Shown here: piece after piece, positions 42,401 to 51,409 of the stretch
Layout of the letters: every line of letters starts with the position of its first letter
Numbering within the stretch: the stretch's first letter is position 1
Origin: Muribaculaceae bacterium
Lineage (GTDB): Bacteria; Bacteroidota; Bacteroidia; Bacteroidales; Muribaculaceae
Length of the DNA stretch: 64,000 bases
NCBI GenBank assembly: GCA_017621055.1
Contig: JAGATX010000033.1
Span: 1-64,000, forward strand
Reading direction: 5' to 3'
Translations under genes and position numbers: made by a program
Notes under the pieces: generated by a model
Told to the model about the DNA's origin: nothing
What the model saw: the letters and a program-made list of their open reading frames with translations, nothing else
Database searches by the model: none

Positions 42401-42937
42401 TATCGCCGGCAGGTCGATTTTTGCGGTGTCGGCGGGCGTCGGTTCTTCGCCATGATAGATATCGAAGTTCGTGAAATTACGCGGTGCGAGCACTATGTTG
42501 ATGCCTGGCCGGTCGATGACCACATTGCGGAGGGCTATTTCGCCGCGGAGGAGAGCGGCGAGGTCAACGCCACCGCCGAGGCTGCCGACGGTCAGCAGGG
42601 TGTCGGCGTAGGAGGGCAGCGCGGCGCGCTCGGTGGCACCGAGGCCGTCGAGCGAGTGCGATACTACCACGAGCTCATCGACATCCAGACGCAACATCGG
42701 GAATGCCGGACGGAAACTGAGCTCAACCCGTCCGAGGGTCACGTCGGCATCGAGGGTGCGGTTGGCGATGTTCTCCACTATTGCCGTGAGGCGTTCGGGC
42801 TTGAGCATCTTTACCGTGCATATCAGCACGGCGGCGATGACAAGCACGACGGTCATGGCGCTCCACAGCACTATCTTGACAGTGCCGAACAGTAATTTGC
42901 GGGCTGTGTGCTCAGAGGTTCGCTTCTGTTCCATCAT
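39464..42937 (-). CDS. AsmA-family protein, very large
   Basis: 1157-aa protein with one N-terminal membrane helix (ILWSAMTVVLVIAAVLICTV) and a long periplasmic region of AsmA/TamB-type beta-repeats (VTLGRVELSFRPAFPMLRLDVDELVV). AsmA proteins are now viewed as bridge-like lipid-transport or envelope-assembly factors; for this one that is inference. The C-terminal ~200 residues match the AsmA-like C-terminal domain (IINADIAATVNIDSL; MDFDYH-type motif NFDYHISVLKSPLPFKFGVNV). Start could be 42937 or 42934 (MMEQ). It overlaps the upstream DUF5715 gene by 26 nt. Confidence 0.88.
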   Translation of the reverse strand: MMEQKRTSEHTARKLLFGTVKIVLWSAMTVVLVIAAVLICTVKMLKPERLTAIVENIANRTLDADVTLGRVELSFRPAFPMLRLDVDELVVVSHSLDGLGATERAALPSYADTLLTVGSLGGGVDLAALLRGEIALRNVVIDRPGINIVLAPRNFTNFDIYHGEEPTPADTAKIDLPAISIDHFAVTNAREIRYFNSVDSLEATVILLENIDIDGGGAPAYSLAVSGNVDSPLARQFANIGNLRFSMDGGIRWDPARPDMVAVEELRLRGAFIDLTLNTAVSFGNTLTIHSADLEVAPMPVADLMALVPEDTRREYRLLEPYFHTDATASLSARLTREYIPERDTLPHVDFRADVPPAQLHWGRGRFHNVALTIAASLRGADLDSVTVSIERCSIAGPATALNFNGAFGKLISNPTFDCHADGHMNLALLPPKVRELVQGVLSGNLDMDLNARGNMSMFSPRDFHLLDVNGSATGTNLYYLKSDTSHMVEVPRIALRFTSRHLHTDSAGRTTPTLGASLRADTAFLLLGGVDMRIADLVMACGAENTGLGTDTTMVLPLGGGIRLRRLDILSVSDSAGARIRQLEGHVGIRRYRGDNHLPQITLAARTHRISAGSQLVRLMLTDADINATTYLIPQRAARRRELRQLSDSLALLFPDLSPDSVLALAVEHRRNRRGHNRRRVVEQTDSALEIIDWGLSKGFSRYLNDWRLEGSISTQRARMFTPFFPLRDRLTGLDITFNNDSIALRRAEYKAGHSDMSMQGLISNLRRSLTGRRHTPLKVHFDISSDTLDINQLAAAAFAGSAFAERYRRYGTTIDLDGDEADIDRRLSATADTGAMSALLIPSNIDGEVNMRAANILYSDLALSDFRARLLAYDGAINLDSLAARSDAGTVMMSALYSAPRIEDIRFGMSLNLRQFIIERFLSLVPAVDSVLPLMRDFSGIINADIAATVNIDSLMNLDLPTLDAAVSLWGDSLAFIDPDTYRTIGKWLRFRDKADNHINHMSVQLIVRDNNMQIFPFKFDIDRYTLGVVGHNDLAMNFDYHISVLKSPLPFKFGVNVRGNPDKYKVRLGGAKYRDGMAAENVRMVDTVRVNLVNQIQNVFRRGVSRSRFGHLDMGNLGNAGRIDLMTDTLSHADSMMLIQQNMIPDIPVDSLTK

Positions 42938-43745
42938 TATCGTTGTCGTGACGCAGTGCCGTTATGTGAAAGCACCCCTGACGGCGCTCATATTTGACGA
43001 GACAGCGCCCGTTGCGCCGCATGTCCGCCAGAATTTCGCCGAGCAGGTTCTTGAGATCTTCGTTGGTGCGACGCACCCCTGTGCTGTCGTTGCAGATGAA
43101 TTTGGCATAACTCACGTCGAAGGTGGTACCGTAGCAGTGCGAGCTCTCGCCGGTGGCGTTGCGGTTCACGCGGCGCAGGCGCCCCACCGTGGCGGGTGTT
43201 CGCAGCACACTGGTGACCTTTATGCGGTAGTCACCGCCGCCACGCGCCGTCAGGGTATCGCGGAAGCGGCGGCCTAATTCGCCCAGCAGCGCGGCTGCGT
43301 GAGGCCGCAGATAGGGGTAGGAATGGGTGAGTTCTTCCAGATAATAGTCGGCGCCCGACGATATCTGCACGAGTCCTTTGCCACGGCGCCACGACACATT
43401 CTCATTGCCGTCGAAAGGTTCTATGCCATCGGCGGCGATTGCTGCCAGATGCTCGGCGTTGACATCATTGAAAACACGTCCCAATGGGCCGCCGATATGG
43501 CCGATTCTCAGGCGTATGCAGCCGGAGTCGGGACTTGGGGCCGGCATGGCTTCGGCGTCGGCATGGAGGGGAGCGCCAAGGAGGGCCTCAAGGTCACTGT
43601 CGGGCAGCGCCGACTGCCGCGCGCCATGCAAAACGATAAAAGCGAGGGTGGCGGTAGCGGCCGTAAGCAATATCAATATCGCCAGACGGCGGCAACCGCC
43701 GCGTTTGCGTCGTTTTGCACGTGCTTTGCTCCTTCCTTTTTTCAT
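42912..43745 (-). CDS. DUF5715-type protein with M15-like metal-peptidase motif
   Basis: 277-aa protein with a very basic N-terminus and a signal-anchor helix (LAILILLTAATATLAFIVLH). The C-terminal domain carries SSHCYGTTFDVSY with H203 and D210, and CFHIT with H260, which fit the SxHxxGxAxD...H zinc ligand pattern of D-Ala-D-Ala carboxypeptidases (M15/hedgehog-like). VTSVLRTPATVGRL also resembles M15 upstream blocks (SxxRT). This suggests murein processing; the family itself is annotated as unknown. First gene of the operon ending in aroB. Confidence 0.78.
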   Translation of the reverse strand: MKKGRSKARAKRRKRGGCRRLAILILLTAATATLAFIVLHGARQSALPDSDLEALLGAPLHADAEAMPAPSPDSGCIRLRIGHIGGPLGRVFNDVNAEHLAAIAADGIEPFDGNENVSWRRGKGLVQISSGADYYLEELTHSYPYLRPHAAALLGELGRRFRDTLTARGGGDYRIKVTSVLRTPATVGRLRRVNRNATGESSHCYGTTFDVSYAKFICNDSTGVRRTNEDLKNLLGEILADMRRNGRCLVKYERRQGCFHITALRHDNDNDGTEANL

Positions 43746-43765
43746 CGCTCGCCTTCAAATTTTCT

Positions 43766-43774
43766 GCAAATATA
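43766..43774 (-). promoter_or_regulatory. -7 box of the DUF5715-AsmA-HAD-aroB operon
   Basis: On the minus strand TATATTTGC (43774 to 43766) matches TAnnTTTG, giving a leader of about 15-20 nt. Confidence 0.6.
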
Positions 43775-43864
43775 GGCAAAATCCTTGAATTTCTCAGTCG
43801 CCGGGGTCTCAAACTTATAAACGGGACGGGGTGTTATTATTAAATAATAAGACTGAAACACGCC

Positions 43865-45082
43865 ATGCGCCAAATAATTGAACATTTCACCGACGACGAC
43901 CTCTATAAGTTCACCATGTGCTGTGCGGTAATGATGAATTACCCGCGCACGCAGGTGAAGTACCGCTTCACCGACCGTAACGACACCCGCTATCCTGCGG
44001 GATTTGCCGATGAACTGCGGAAGCAGGTCAAAATGCTTGAAGATGTGGTGATAACCGACGAGGAGGTTGCCTTCATGCGCCGCAGTTGCCCGTATATCCC
44101 CGCCTGGTTCTACAGCTACCTCAAAGGTTACCGCTACGACAGCCGTCAGGTCCGGATATCGCAAGGCGACGACGGCCGGCTGGAGATAGAGTTCGAGGGT
44201 TGTTGGAGCGACACCATCCTGCTGGAGGTAAAGGTGCTGGCGATAGTGTCGGAACTATACTACATCATGACAGGTCAGGCCGGGGCATTGGATTACGATG
44301 CATATTATCAGAAATCGCAAGCCAAGGCACGCCGACTCATCGCCGCCGGCTGCTCGTTCAGCGACTTCGGCACGCGCCGCCGCGCCTCGTTCCGCGCGCA
44401 GGATACGTCAATAAGGGCGATGGCCGACTGCGGCAAGGCTATGGGCGGTCCGGGCACATTTATGGGCTCGAGTAACGTCTATTTCGCCATGAAATACGGC
44501 CTGACGCCCGTAGGCACCATGGCTCACGAGCTCATATGCGCCATAGCAGGTATGTACGGCCCGCAGATGGCTAACAATCTGGCTATGGAGACGTGGGCGA
44601 AAACCTATCGCGGCGCCCTCGGCACTTTTCTTTACGATACTTACGGCTGGCGCATTTTCAGCCTCAATTTCTCGGAAGACTATGCCAATATGTTCAAGGG
44701 ACTGAGGGTTGACAGCGGCGACAACTACAAGGAGCTCGATATGATAGTGGAAAAATACCGCAGTCTGAAAATCGACCCGCGGACAAAGCAGATAGTGTTC
44801 AGCAACGGTCTGGATGTGGACACCGCCATAGCCATTCAGAACTATGCGCAGGGTAAATGCATACCGTCGTTCGGCATCGGCACGCATTTCACCAACGACT
44901 TCGAGGGCTTGCGGCCGATGAACATAGTGATCAAGCTTGTCGCCGTGAAAATCACCGAGTCATGGCCATTCTATTGCGATACGTGCAAGCTCAGCGAGGA
45001 TGCCGGCAAATATTCGGGCGATCGTGCCACGGTGGAACGTTTCCTCGAAACCCTTCACCTGCCGGGCCTTCAGAACGAGTAA
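43865..45082 (+). CDS. pncB: Nicotinate phosphoribosyltransferase
   Basis: NAD salvage: nicotinate + PRPP (+ATP) to NaMN. Blocks: MRQIIEHFTDDDLYKFTMC at the start, FSDFGTRRRAS, GSSNVYFAMKYGLTPVGTMAHE (containing the conserved His), and RVDSGDNYKELD. Length is 405 aa, normal. Its 3' end overlaps the convergent outer-membrane gene by 13 nt. Confidence 0.96.
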   Translation: MRQIIEHFTDDDLYKFTMCCAVMMNYPRTQVKYRFTDRNDTRYPAGFADELRKQVKMLEDVVITDEEVAFMRRSCPYIPAWFYSYLKGYRYDSRQVRISQGDDGRLEIEFEGCWSDTILLEVKVLAIVSELYYIMTGQAGALDYDAYYQKSQAKARRLIAAGCSFSDFGTRRRASFRAQDTSIRAMADCGKAMGGPGTFMGSSNVYFAMKYGLTPVGTMAHELICAIAGMYGPQMANNLAMETWAKTYRGALGTFLYDTYGWRIFSLNFSEDYANMFKGLRVDSGDNYKELDMIVEKYRSLKIDPRTKQIVFSNGLDVDTAIAIQNYAQGKCIPSFGIGTHFTNDFEGLRPMNIVIKLVAVKITESWPFYCDTCKLSEDAGKYSGDRATVERFLETLHLPGLQNE

Positions 45083-45750
45083 CCCAGGGAGATAAACACA
45101 CTCTGACTCAACTCTTTGGCCGGCACGTGGAATTTTGTGCCGCCGGGAAGGGTGACGTCGCGCCGCGCCGAGTAATAATCCAGATCTGAGAGGGCATAGC
45201 CGGCGCCGACAATCCAGCGGTCGATGGCGAAGTTCACCGACAGGCGCGCATGCCAGTAGAACCAGTGCAATCCCTTGTTCGGGAAGCGACGGTAACCCAC
45301 GGGAATGAGAAAGCCGCCGTCGAGGGCCTGAAGTTCATAGGTCAATGAGTTGTGGGGCGGAAGGGCAAGACTCACGCCCGGTTCTGCCTGAAACCACAGT
45401 TTGAAAAAACCGTCGGACGACGACCACACCGCCGGCGAGATGAAAATCACCGATGGCTTAAAGATAAACCACGCCACATTGCGTTGGTTATCGCACAATT
45501 CGGCGCGATAGCCGTCGATTTCGGCGGGACGCCCCGGCATGTTGTACTGCGAGGTGAACTCCACGCCGAATGCCACGGCCATGTACTTGTGGAATTGCCA
45601 AGATACCGAAGGCTCGAGTTGCCATGCCTGTTCGTTGTTGATATATATACCGCCATAGAGTGTGGTTCGGAGCGCACGTTCACCCAATCCGGCGGCCGCA
45701 GCGGTGACCATGCTCATGCTCAGGACGATGGCTGTAAGTATGCGCTTCAT
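45070..45750 (-). CDS. Putative outer-membrane beta-barrel protein
   Basis: 226-aa protein with signal peptide MKRILTAIVLSMSMVTAAAA and amphipathic beta strands ending in SVFISLGYSF, typical of an outer-membrane barrel. Aromatic girdle residues are plentiful (LHWFYWHARLSVNF). Family not identified. Its start overlaps the stop of the CMD-cupin gene by ATGA, so they are co-translated, an odd pairing of a cytoplasmic enzyme with an envelope protein. Confidence 0.72.
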   Translation of the reverse strand: MKRILTAIVLSMSMVTAAAAGLGERALRTTLYGGIYINNEQAWQLEPSVSWQFHKYMAVAFGVEFTSQYNMPGRPAEIDGYRAELCDNQRNVAWFIFKPSVIFISPAVWSSSDGFFKLWFQAEPGVSLALPPHNSLTYELQALDGGFLIPVGYRRFPNKGLHWFYWHARLSVNFAIDRWIVGAGYALSDLDYYSARRDVTLPGGTKFHVPAKELSQSVFISLGYSF

Positions 45751-46517
45751 CTTGTGCCGAGGTTGTTGTATTCTTCATCGCTAACGGGATCAAGCCATAT
45801 GTTCTCAGTCTCTTCGCCTGGAATTTCAAAGGCGAGATGTGCGAACCACGAGTCCTTTGCGGCTCCATGCCAGTGCTTGACGTTGGCGGGGATGTGGATG
45901 ACAGTGCCAGGAAGAATATCCACGGCGTCTTTATCTTCCTCCTGATACCATCCCCGGCCGGCAACGCCCACGAGCATCTGTCCGCCTCCGGCAGCGGCTT
46001 TGTGGATATGCCAGTTGTTGCGGCAGCCGGGCTCGAAGGTCACATTGGCAAAGGGTATCTGCTCTGTCGATACGCGGGCCAACCAGCTGCGACCGCTGAA
46101 ATATCGGGCATAGGCGGTGTTGGGCTCGCCCAGCGGGAAAATCATGGCGCGCGCAAAGGCTGCGGCATCGTCATTGCCGGTAACATCGTCGGCCCATACC
46201 TCTTTTGCGATGTTGAAGGCCGCCCAGGCCTTGGGCCAGCCCGCATAGAAAGCTATGTGGGTAATGGTTTCTGCAATCTCCGTGCGGGTAATGCCATTCC
46301 GGCGGCCTGTGGCAAGGTGGTATCGCAGCGAATTGTCGGTGATACCCATGGAGATTAGCGACGTGATGGTCACCAGGCTGCGGTCGCGCAACGACAGCAG
46401 GTCGTTGCGGCTCCATACCTCTCCGAAGAGTATGTCATCGTTGAGGTGCGCGAATTCGGGGGCGAAATCACCGAGCTGCTGTCGACCGGCGGTCTGTACT
46501 ATTTTCTGTTGTGCCAT
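45747..46517 (-). CDS. Carboxymuconolactone decarboxylase-cupin fusion protein
   Basis: 256-aa two-domain protein. Residues ~10-115 are a CMD/AhpD-like helical domain (DRSLVTITSLISMGITDNSLRYHL; RTEIAETITHIAFYAGWPKAW) without a CxxC pair, so an AhpD thiol role is unlikely. Residues ~145-250 are a cupin with NNWHIHKAAAGGGQMLVGVAG and ILPGTVIHIPANVKHWHGA, retaining metal-binding His. Such fusions are common in Bacteroidetes; substrate unknown. Confidence 0.85.
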   Translation of the reverse strand: MAQQKIVQTAGRQQLGDFAPEFAHLNDDILFGEVWSRNDLLSLRDRSLVTITSLISMGITDNSLRYHLATGRRNGITRTEIAETITHIAFYAGWPKAWAAFNIAKEVWADDVTGNDDAAAFARAMIFPLGEPNTAYARYFSGRSWLARVSTEQIPFANVTFEPGCRNNWHIHKAAAGGGQMLVGVAGRGWYQEEDKDAVDILPGTVIHIPANVKHWHGAAKDSWFAHLAFEIPGEETENIWLDPVSDEEYNNLGTR

Positions 46518-46672
46518 AGCGGTTGTGGTTAATGGAATTAATTAAACAAGTATGACAATTGTGCGGTCCATAGAGGGCAGTTTTGTTTTCCACCACAAAA
46601 TTAGTTTTAATTTTTGGAAAACGCTTACCTGTTCCATGGCAAAATATACCCGAAACCCCGTTGTGAAAAACA

Positions 46673-46706
46673 AAAGGCGCCCCGGCGGTGAGGCCGGGGC
46701 GCCTTT
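46673..46706 (-). terminator. Terminator of the LRR gene
   Basis: A perfect 14-bp stem (AAAGGCGCCCCGGC / GCCGGGGCGCCTTT) with a 6-nt loop. On the minus strand it is followed by TTTTGTTTTTC, so it ends transcription from 47793. The remaining gap 46518-46672 has no gene. Confidence 0.85.
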
Positions 46707-46737
46707 GGCGTGTTTTATGTAAGTATGTAAGGTAGGG

Positions 46738-47793
46738 TTAGTAGTTCCACTGGCATGCTATCATGTTGAGGTTGGGGCATGCAATGGTTCGGAGGTCGGT
46801 AATCATGTTGAAGCGGCAGTTGATGTAAGTAAGAGCCTGGTCGAACGATACATCAAGGGTGGTCAGCTCGTTGTTGTTGCACAGCAGACGCTGCAGGAAG
46901 GTCTGGTTTGTGAGGCTGAGCTGGGTAAGGTCGTTGTACGAGCAGTCGACGAAGACTATGTTGGGACATTCTGACACCTCGAAGGAAGTGAGATTGTTGT
47001 ACGAGCAGACAATGTCGAGGAGAGCGGGGCAGTCGCGCATGCCTAAAGTCTTCATGTTGTTGTCGGAGCAGATAAAGCTCGAGAGGGTCGGCAGGCCCGA
47101 AACGATCATGTTTGAGATCTCGTTGTCGTCGAGGTTGAGGTTGGCGAGGGCGGTGACGCCTACCAGGTTGAGTTGAGTGAGCTTGTTGTAACCGCAGTAG
47201 AGGTTCTTGAGGGCCGTGCAGTCGGTGACATTGAGGCTTTCGAGATGGTTGCTCTGGCAGTTGAGGGTTTCGAGCGTGGGCGATGCCGACAGGTCGAGGG
47301 CCGCCAACAGGTTTGAGCTGATGTTGAGGTTTTTGAGCAGAGGAACATTCTCGAGGGTGAACTCGGTGATACGGTTGTTGTTGATGGCAACCTTTGTGAG
47401 GAGCGGGCAGCCTGAGAAATCGACGGCCGTGAGTTTATTGCGCGAGGCGTTGAGGTCGGCAAGAACGGGGTCGCCGCTGACGGTGAGGGAGGTGAGTTTG
47501 TTGCGCGATACATCCACGCTTGTCAGGGCGGTGAAGCCGCTGAGGTCGAGGGTGCCGGCAAGCTTTTTGTCTTTCCACTTGATTTCGGTTACTTTACCAC
47601 CGACTATGGTCACGCCCTCCCATGTGGTAGGGTCGTTGAGGTTGGTGATGTTCAGTGCCGCAGCGTTCGTTGCGGCATGTTCTGCAGGCTGATTGAGGAA
47701 CCCCTGGAGCTGACGGAGCTCGGTGCGGTTCACCTGTGCGAGAGCTGTTGCGGCTGATAGAGCCAGAGCCATGAATAATGCGACTTTTTTCAT
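46738..47793 (-). CDS. Secreted leucine-rich repeat protein
   Basis: 351-aa protein with signal peptide MKKVALFMALALSAATALAQ. From residue ~75 on, about 12 LRR units of ~20 residues follow the pattern LxxLxVSxNxLTxLxVS (internalin-like), each ending in Asn-rich turns such as CSYNNLTSFEVSECPNI. The last unit ends at the C-terminus (NMIACQWNY) with no obvious anchor domain. Likely surface or extracellular; LRR proteins of this type in gut Bacteroidales mediate protein or host binding. Confidence 0.88.
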   Translation of the reverse strand: MKKVALFMALALSAATALAQVNRTELRQLQGFLNQPAEHAATNAAALNITNLNDPTTWEGVTIVGGKVTEIKWKDKKLAGTLDLSGFTALTSVDVSRNKLTSLTVSGDPVLADLNASRNKLTAVDFSGCPLLTKVAINNNRITEFTLENVPLLKNLNISSNLLAALDLSASPTLETLNCQSNHLESLNVTDCTALKNLYCGYNKLTQLNLVGVTALANLNLDDNEISNMIVSGLPTLSSFICSDNNMKTLGMRDCPALLDIVCSYNNLTSFEVSECPNIVFVDCSYNDLTQLSLTNQTFLQRLLCNNNELTTLDVSFDQALTYINCRFNMITDLRTIACPNLNMIACQWNY

Positions 47794-47938
47794 AACGGTG
47801 GGGGATTTTGATATTTCTTGTTTGATTATAATACGTTTCAGGGCTTTGTTTTTCCTTGATTTGTAATTCTAACAACCTATTGGGAAAAAAGGTTTTTAAA
47901 AATTTTAAAAAATGGACTTTAACATTGAGAAAAATTCG

Positions 47939-47947
47939 TATCTTTGC
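47939..47947 (+). promoter_or_regulatory. -7 box of the metallophosphoesterase gene
   Basis: TATCTTTGC matches TAnnTTTG. It lies inside the longest possible ORF and so argues for the ATG at 47997, with a leader of about 45 nt. Confidence 0.65.
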
Positions 47948-47996
47948 AATGCGTCGTCAGGGCGTTCCTTTTTTTCGACCAATTATCTTAAGCAAT

Positions 47997-49856
47997 ATGA
48001 AACTGAATGTCAAGAAATTAGTCTTAGCGGCCGCGCTTGTGGTCTTTTCCGTGGGTGCCATCTCGGCACAGCGTATAGCAGTATTGAGCGACATCCATGT
48101 CACTCCCGGCAATGCCAACGAGGAGCAGCTCCGGCGCGCCGTCGATGAAATCAACGCCGGCGACTTCGATTTTGTTGTTGTCGACGGTGACCTTACCAAC
48201 GAGGGCTCCGACGAGCAGTTAGCTAATGTGAAGTCCATTCTCGGCGGCATCCGTCATCCGCTGGCCGTGCTCCCCGGCAACCATGAGAACAACTGGAGCC
48301 AGAGCGCCACGCGCACATTCACCGATCTGTGGGGCGCCGACCGTTTTGTGGCGCAGGTAGATTCGCTGGTGCTCATAGGCATAAACTGCGGACCGTTCAT
48401 GAAGATGGGCGACGGTCACATCAAGCAGGAGGACCTCCACTGGCTCGAGAGCACGCTGTCAGCTGCCACTGCCGACAGCACACTGCGCGTACTGTCGTTC
48501 AACCACTATCCTCTTCTCGACGACCTCGACAATTTCCCTGAATATACAGCTATTCTGGAGCGCTATCCCGTGATAGGACATATCAACGGGCACTACCACC
48601 GCTGGCGGCAGTACACACCCGGCGGCGCCGACGGCGGCAGCGACATTCCGTGTTTCATGGTGCGTGCCCTGGACATGCGCGACGGCAAGTACGGCTATGC
48701 CATTGTAGAGGTCGATTCAGAGTGGATACACCTATATAATAAGAATATCGGCGAGGCCGCCGAACCCATGTTCGCCGCCGCCGCGCGCACACACCACAAG
48801 GCGCTGACCCCGCCGGCACGCCCGACGCTGACCGTTCCGGCCGGCTTTGTCGTCGATAAGGTGTGGACCGACAGCGCATCGATCTTCACGCGTCTGGGCT
48901 TCGACGCCGAGAACATCTATTTCGGCAACTCCACCGGCAAAGCGCGCGCCGTGCGCAAAGCCGACGGCACACTTGCCTGGGAGATAGCCACGGGCGCACC
49001 GCTGTTCTCGCGGCCTGTGGCTCTCGGCAATGGCCGCGTGGCAGTGCCGACGAACACCGAGATACTCGTTGTCGACGGTGCCGACGGCCGCGTGCGCCGC
49101 CGCTATCCGTCGGCTGATGGTCCCTATGTTGCCGACGGTCTTGTCACCGCCGACGGCCGACGCTACCTTCAGGGCGGTTATTGCCGCTTCGAGTGCCGCC
49201 GCCCCTCCGACGGCCGCCTGATGTGGAGCTATGACTCCATCAACAACTATTGCCAGGCAGCTCCCGCCGTCGACGGCAACGACGTGATATTCGGCGCCTG
49301 GGATACCAAGTTGCGCTGCCTCGATCTGCGCGACGGCACACTGCGCTGGAGCTGGGACAACGGCAAGAGCGCCAACATGCTCGGACCCGGCAACGTGGTG
49401 CCCGTTATCAGCGGCGACAAGGTATTTATCGTCGCTCCCGACCGCTTCATGACAGCCATCGACCGCGCGACAGGGCGGCAGCTGTGGCGCGACAACAGTC
49501 ACCGCTATCGCGAGAGCCTCGGTGTCAGCGCCGACGGCAGCCGTGTCTATGCCAAGACCATGGACGGCGAACTTGTGGCCGTCGATGCCAATGCCGACAC
49601 TTTCAACGAACTGTGGACCGTCGACATGGGCCTCGGCTACGAACACGCTCCCTGCATAGTTGCCGAGACCGACGGTCTTGTCTACGCCGGTTCGCGGCGC
49701 GGCGTGGTGACGGTGGTTGACCCCGCTTCTCAGACCATCGTTGCATCGCTGCCCCTCGGTGTGAGCGAAGTCAACGGTATCGACATCGATCCTGCCGACG
49801 GCGCTGTATATGTATCGCTCGTGGAGGGCACGGTGTTCCGCATATCACGCCGCTGA
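47997..49856 (+). CDS. Exported metallophosphoesterase with PQQ-type beta-propeller
   Basis: 619-aa protein. Start at 47997 (MKLNVKKLVLAAALVVFSVGAISAQ), giving a signal peptide. Residues ~25-270 form a calcineurin-like phosphoesterase with LSDIHV, VVDGDLTNE, PGNHEN, FNHYP and GHINGHYHRW, i.e. a complete dinuclear metal site. Residues ~300-619 are a PQQ/WD-like propeller (repeats such as TGKARAVRKADGTLAWEI, DTKLRCLDLRDGTLRWSW, RATGRQLWRDN). Probably a periplasmic nucleotidase or phosphodiesterase with a sensing or scaffold propeller; substrate unknown. A MATE gene follows 22 nt downstream. Confidence 0.88.
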   Translation: MKLNVKKLVLAAALVVFSVGAISAQRIAVLSDIHVTPGNANEEQLRRAVDEINAGDFDFVVVDGDLTNEGSDEQLANVKSILGGIRHPLAVLPGNHENNWSQSATRTFTDLWGADRFVAQVDSLVLIGINCGPFMKMGDGHIKQEDLHWLESTLSAATADSTLRVLSFNHYPLLDDLDNFPEYTAILERYPVIGHINGHYHRWRQYTPGGADGGSDIPCFMVRALDMRDGKYGYAIVEVDSEWIHLYNKNIGEAAEPMFAAAARTHHKALTPPARPTLTVPAGFVVDKVWTDSASIFTRLGFDAENIYFGNSTGKARAVRKADGTLAWEIATGAPLFSRPVALGNGRVAVPTNTEILVVDGADGRVRRRYPSADGPYVADGLVTADGRRYLQGGYCRFECRRPSDGRLMWSYDSINNYCQAAPAVDGNDVIFGAWDTKLRCLDLRDGTLRWSWDNGKSANMLGPGNVVPVISGDKVFIVAPDRFMTAIDRATGRQLWRDNSHRYRESLGVSADGSRVYAKTMDGELVAVDANADTFNELWTVDMGLGYEHAPCIVAETDGLVYAGSRRGVVTVVDPASQTIVASLPLGVSEVNGIDIDPADGAVYVSLVEGTVFRISRR

Positions 49857-49878
49857 TACAACACGTCGCTGATAAAGT

Positions 49879-51321
49879 ATGGCCGATATACGGCAGATAC
49901 GCGATGGCGAAGAAATAAGGTTCGGCGGTCAGCTTTCGCTGGCCGCCCGCCTTGCCGCGCCGGCGATAATGGCGCAGCTGTCGACCATCGTAATGCAGTA
50001 TATCGACGCCTCGATGGTGGGACGTCTCGGTGCCGACGCCAGCGCGTCGGTAGGTCTTATGAACAGCAGTCTGTGGCTGTTCTGGGGCGTGTGCTCCATG
50101 CTCACCATGGGCTTCTCCGTGCAGGTTGCGCACCGGCTCGGCGGCGGCGATACCGCAGGTGCGCGTGCCGTGGTGCGCCAGGGCATTACGTCGAGCGCGG
50201 TCGCCGGCACACTGATAGCGCTGACAGGGCTGGCCATAGCGCCCTTCCTGCCGCGCTGGCTGGGCGGCGGTGAAGATATCGCCGGCGGAGCATCGGTCTA
50301 TTTCGCCATCTTTGTGGCTGCGCTCCCCGTGCTGACAATGAACTATCTGGCGTCGGGCATGCTGCGCTGCGCCGGCAACATGAAGGTACCGGGCATGATG
50401 GCCGTGGCCATGTGCGCTCTCGATGTGCTCTTCAACTTCCTGTTGATCTTCCCCACACGCACCCTCGCAGTCGGCTCTGTGGAATTCACCATGCCGGGCG
50501 CCGGACTGGGTATCTCGGGTGCCGCTCTCGGCACTGTCGCCGCCGAGTGTGTCGCCGCCGGCGCATTGATGTGGTATTTGCTGCGGCGTCAGCCTGAAAT
50601 CAACCTGCGGGACTACGGGCGCGGCTCCTTCCGGCCCACGCACGAGGTGGTTAGGCGCGCCTCGAAGATAGCGCTGCCCATGGCCGCCGAGCATCTCATT
50701 TTCTGTGGTGCGCAGATATGCGTCACCCGCATCGTGGCGCCGCTGGGCGTTGTAGCCATTGCCGCGAATGCCTTTGCCGTCACCGCCGAGAGCCTCTGCT
50801 ATATGCCGGGCTTCGGCATCGGCGATGCCGCCACCACACTCTGCGGTCAGGCCTACGGCGCCGGCCGCCCTGCGCTTGCCCGACGTTTTGCATGGCTCAC
50901 AACCCTGGGCGGCATGGCGATAATGACGGTGATGGGCGTGGCCATGTACATCCTCGCGCCTGTGATGATGGAAATAATGACTCCCGTGCAGGCAATAGTC
51001 GCCGAGGGTACGGAGGTGCTGCGTATCGAGGCCTTTGCCGAGCCGATGTATGCCGCCTCGATAGTTGCCTACGGCGCCTTTGTCGGCGTAGGCGATACCC
51101 TCATACCCGCCGTGATGAACTTTGGCAGCATATGGCTTGTTCGTATACCACTGGCGGCGCTCATGGCGCCCGCCATGGGGCTCAGAGGCGTGTGGATTGC
51201 AATGTGCATCGAGTTGTGTTTCCGCGGCGTTATTTTCCTCTGGCGTATGTGGCGCGGAAACTGGCTAAAACCCGGCAAGAAGCCCTCCGCCGAGGACGCT
51301 TTGCCGGTGGAAGAGGGTTAA
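49879..51321 (+). CDS. MATE-family efflux transporter
   Basis: 480-aa inner-membrane protein with about 12 hydrophobic helices in two halves. Typical MATE blocks: APAIMAQLSTIVMQYIDASMVGRLG, MGFSVQVAHRLGGGD, and in the second half AANAFAVTAESLCYMPGFGIGDAATTLCGQAYGAG. Exports cationic drugs or metabolites in exchange for Na+ or H+. Substrate unknown. Probably co-transcribed with the preceding phosphoesterase. Confidence 0.93.
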   Translation: MADIRQIRDGEEIRFGGQLSLAARLAAPAIMAQLSTIVMQYIDASMVGRLGADASASVGLMNSSLWLFWGVCSMLTMGFSVQVAHRLGGGDTAGARAVVRQGITSSAVAGTLIALTGLAIAPFLPRWLGGGEDIAGGASVYFAIFVAALPVLTMNYLASGMLRCAGNMKVPGMMAVAMCALDVLFNFLLIFPTRTLAVGSVEFTMPGAGLGISGAALGTVAAECVAAGALMWYLLRRQPEINLRDYGRGSFRPTHEVVRRASKIALPMAAEHLIFCGAQICVTRIVAPLGVVAIAANAFAVTAESLCYMPGFGIGDAATTLCGQAYGAGRPALARRFAWLTTLGGMAIMTVMGVAMYILAPVMMEIMTPVQAIVAEGTEVLRIEAFAEPMYAASIVAYGAFVGVGDTLIPAVMNFGSIWLVRIPLAALMAPAMGLRGVWIAMCIELCFRGVIFLWRMWRGNWLKPGKKPSAEDALPVEEG

Positions 51322-51409
51322 TTATATTCAAATCTGAATTCAAACCACGGTCGCTGTCGTCTCTTTAGCCTTTTTCACACCGAAATATCAGAACAATAGG
51401 TGCCAAAAA

